DNA of 35,132 nt from Chitinophagaceae bacterium (lineage in GTDB: Bacteria; Bacteroidota; Bacteroidia; Chitinophagales; Chitinophagaceae), in the NCBI GenBank assembly GCA_004322425.1, contig SCVJ01000029.1, positions 1 to 35,132 on the forward strand. The letters are read 5' to 3'. Position 1 is the stretch's first letter; each line of letters begins with the position of its first letter. Made by a program: the position numbers and the translations under genes. Below, in pieces: positions 33,145 to 35,132 of this stretch. The notes under the pieces are model-generated. The model saw nothing but the letters and a program-made list of their open reading frames with translations, ran no database searches and was not told where the DNA came from.

Positions 33145-35132
33145 TTATCGAATTACATCCACATAACCAGCCGTTACTTTTCTTCCGTTTTTCGGATCAA
33201 TTATATAATAATAGGTACCTATCGGCACAGGTTTTCCATTAACAGTTCCATCCCATGGATTTTGATAACCGACAGAATAAAAAATCTTTTGTCCATAGCG
33301 ATTAAAAATTTCAACCGTACAACCTACATACTGATTGAGATAACCGATAAACCATTTGTCGTGAATTCCATCTCCATTAGGACTGAAAATATTGGGCACC
33401 AACGGATACTTTAAAACTTTTACAAAAACCTGATCAGAAGTAGTACAACCTTTATCTGAAGTTACAGTTAATGTATAAGTGATGTCGTTGAGAGGTGATG
33501 TCATTGGATTTAATTTGGTCACAGTATCCAACGCTATTGCCGGTGTCCATAAATAAGTAATGGGATAAGTGACATTGGGATTTATAGCATCCAATGAAAT
33601 GGTAGCCCCTTCTAATAAAATTTTATCCGGTCCTGCGTTAGCAATCGGTGTTGGATATATTAAGATGGATTGTTCAAGAAAATTAACACAACCATTTGTA
33701 CCAGTATAAGTATAACGGATAATATGTGTTCCTGCACCTGCTGTATTGGGATTAAAAATTCCGGTGGTCGATACACCTGCTCCTGTAAAAATTCCTACAC
33801 CCGGTAAAGCGTTTGTAATTCCTGCTTGCAAAAATTGATATGGTGGTATATTACTACACACATCACTTAACGGCATAAACTGTACGGATGGAGTAGCTAA
33901 CACTGTTATAACTTTTGAAATTACATTTAAACAGTTGTTTCCGGAATACGAAACCATTCGAATGGAATAAGTTTTTGTAAATGGATTTCCAAACTCACCA
34001 TACGAATGAGAATAATTTTTTCCAAATGACGGAAAGTCATCCGTAGTTTTTATCGTTGGATTATTTAAATAGTCCCAATAAATTTCAACTTTTACAATTG
34101 CTCCAAAGTCCACAGATGAATTATCAGTAATTACAACATCATCGCTACTACATAACAAATTTGCATTTTGCACGGTAAAATTCGCAACAGGAATTGAACC
34201 ATTTACAAAAAACGATTGAATCACTGTATCTGTACAACCCTGATTGGAAATTACGATTAGGCTTGCTGTATAATTTCCAATAGTTGTATAACGATGAGTT
34301 GGATTTTGCAACAGTGAGGTATTCGGATTTAATATTGTTGCATTAGGATCTCCGAAATTCCATTGCCATGAAGCGATTGTTCCAACAGCAATAGTCGATG
34401 TATCGACAAATGGAGCAAAAGGATCGACAAGACAAATTTCTGGAGAAATAAAACCAGCAACTGGAAGCACAAATACGGTAACAGGTTTTGTTAGAATGGT
34501 ACTAATACATCCTTTGTTTGTTTCAACTTGTAATGTAACATTATAAGTTCCTGCAGTTGCATAAGTATGAATGAATGGATTTCCTGTAGTAAGAACTGTA
34601 TTCGTCGCATCTGCAAAATCCCAAGTCCATTTTACAATTGAACCAGCATTGGCAGAAGAGATATCTGTAAATGTAATATTGCGAGTTGCACAAGAAGGTA
34701 AAGATGTATTGAAATTTGGAGTAGGCAATGGATTCACAACAATAGTTCTGGTAGCAACTGTAGATGGACAGCCAATGGCAGATGTACAAGTAAGTGTTAC
34801 AGTGTAAGTTCCGGGAGCTGAATAATTTTTCGTAGGATTTTGAAGTATTGAAGTCGTGCCATCACCAAAATTCCAAAGCCATTGTGTAACCGTACTATTA
34901 GCTGCTGTACTATTATCTGTAAAGTTTGCAGTAGTTCCAAAGCAAACTTCCGGAAGTGAAGTAAATGCCGCTAGAGGTTGCGAATAGACAGTATTTAATA
35001 TTCGAATCGTATCATCCACACAACCATTATTCGATGTAACCGTTAAGGTAACATTGAATGGTCCGGTTGAACTATACGTTGTTGCCGCTGTTTGTGTAGT
35101 TGCTGTTTGACTGTTTCCAAAATTCCATAAGT
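33145..35132 (-). CDS. PKD-repeat cell-surface protein with gliding-type T9SS C-terminal domain, 5' end missing
   Basis: The frame continues through the right edge, so only the C-terminal 661 residues are visible; the in-frame ATG at 35019 is internal to a PKD repeat. The part seen is an array of PKD-type domains of roughly 85-95 residues with motifs such as WLWNFGDGTTS, WTWDFADATN and WQWNFGDPNA, each ending in a YTVTL-like strand and a GC turn. More degenerate repeats follow, one with a Gly-rich GVGIFTGAGVSTTGIF stretch. The end is a CHU_C/gliding-motility-associated domain (about the last 85 residues): PNIFSPNGDGIHDKW, VEIFNRYGQKIFY, WDGTVNGKPVPIGTYYYII, a type B T9SS signal. It is an exported, probably adhesive surface protein, made with the PorP/SprF protein downstream. 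Confidence 0.92.
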   Translation of the reverse strand, partial: LWNFGNSQTATTQTAATTYSSTGPFNVTLTVTSNNGCVDDTIRILNTVYSQPLAAFTSLPEVCFGTTANFTDNSTAANSTVTQWLWNFGDGTTSILQNPTKNYSAPGTYTVTLTCTSAIGCPSTVATRTIVVNPLPTPNFNTSLPSCATRNITFTDISSANAGSIVKWTWDFADATNTVLTTGNPFIHTYATAGTYNVTLQVETNKGCISTILTKPVTVFVLPVAGFISPEICLVDPFAPFVDTSTIAVGTIASWQWNFGDPNATILNPNTSLLQNPTHRYTTIGNYTASLIVISNQGCTDTVIQSFFVNGSIPVANFTVQNANLLCSSDDVVITDNSSVDFGAIVKVEIYWDYLNNPTIKTTDDFPSFGKNYSHSYGEFGNPFTKTYSIRMVSYSGNNCLNVISKVITVLATPSVQFMPLSDVCSNIPPYQFLQAGITNALPGVGIFTGAGVSTTGIFNPNTAGAGTHIIRYTYTGTNGCVNFLEQSILIYPTPIANAGPDKILLEGATISLDAINPNVTYPITYLWTPAIALDTVTKLNPMTSPLNDITYTLTVTSDKGCTTSDQVFVKVLKYPLVPNIFSPNGDGIHDKWFIGYLNQYVGCTVEIFNRYGQKIFYSVGYQNPWDGTVNGKPVPIGTYYYIIDPKNGRKVTAGYVDVIR

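Noticed and set aside
34571-34807. Plus-strand 78-codon frame inside the PKD protein gene
   Set aside because: Fully inside repeated PKD domains, with no promoter element; a shadow frame.
1-35132. Search for tRNA, rRNA, CRISPR arrays, insertion sequences, integrases, toxin-antitoxin or defence genes
   Set aside because: By eye I saw no cloverleaf-type sequence, regular spaced repeats, transposase or phage protein. A tRNAscan, CRISPR or HMM search could not be run and would be needed to be sure.

Overview
The window is an ordinary, gene-dense, AT-rich stretch of chromosome from a member of the Bacteroidota. Four things point there: a type IX secretion (T9SS) substrate with a gliding-type C-terminal domain paired with a PorP/SprF protein; the repeated promoter -7 element TAnnTTTG, typical of this phylum, close upstream of many starts; an almost complete lack of Shine-Dalgarno sequences; and phylum-typical families (BT_3928-like DoxX fusion, DUF1599, recF beside a DUF721/DciA gene). 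I cannot place it below phylum.

Layout. 1-2839: end of a phosphodiester glycosidase gene, a ROK sugar kinase and a divergent FHS-type sugar permease. 2854-7433: argS, a GtrA-family membrane protein, dnaK and a previously uncalled 51-residue membrane protein. 7561-10957: dipeptide epimerase, UbiD-family decarboxylase, ndk. 11100-14933: nrnA-like DHH phosphoesterase with an FKBP lipoprotein, then a duplicated DUF1599 protein with a DoxX/thioredoxin-like protein. 14911-18116: dciA-like gene and recF on the minus strand, pdhA and a TPR protein on the plus strand. 18220-20667: LutA-like protein, EVE protein, saccharopine dehydrogenase-like protein. 20826-27637: gyrA, a secreted TPR protein, serA, nnr. 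27596-32054: htpG and a membrane pyrophosphatase. 32104-35132: PorP/SprF protein and a PKD-rich T9SS substrate that runs off the right edge.

Most genes are housekeeping: translation (argS), chaperones (dnaK, htpG, FKBP), DNA topology and repair (gyrA, recF, dciA-like), nucleotide and cofactor upkeep (ndk, nrnA, nnr), central metabolism (pdhA, serA) and PPi-driven ion pumping. Neighbours are often convergent with touching or overlapping stops. There are several clear intrinsic terminators. I see no rRNA, tRNA, CRISPR array, insertion sequence, integrase or phage gene.

I found no convincing new multi-gene system. The best leads are small: the uncalled membrane protein at 7278-7433 with its own promoter element, a strong palindrome at the predicted htpG start site, two genes (recF, pdhA) that appear to need TTG starts, a ROK kinase lacking all zinc-site cysteines, and a 91-residue tail on the pyrophosphatase.
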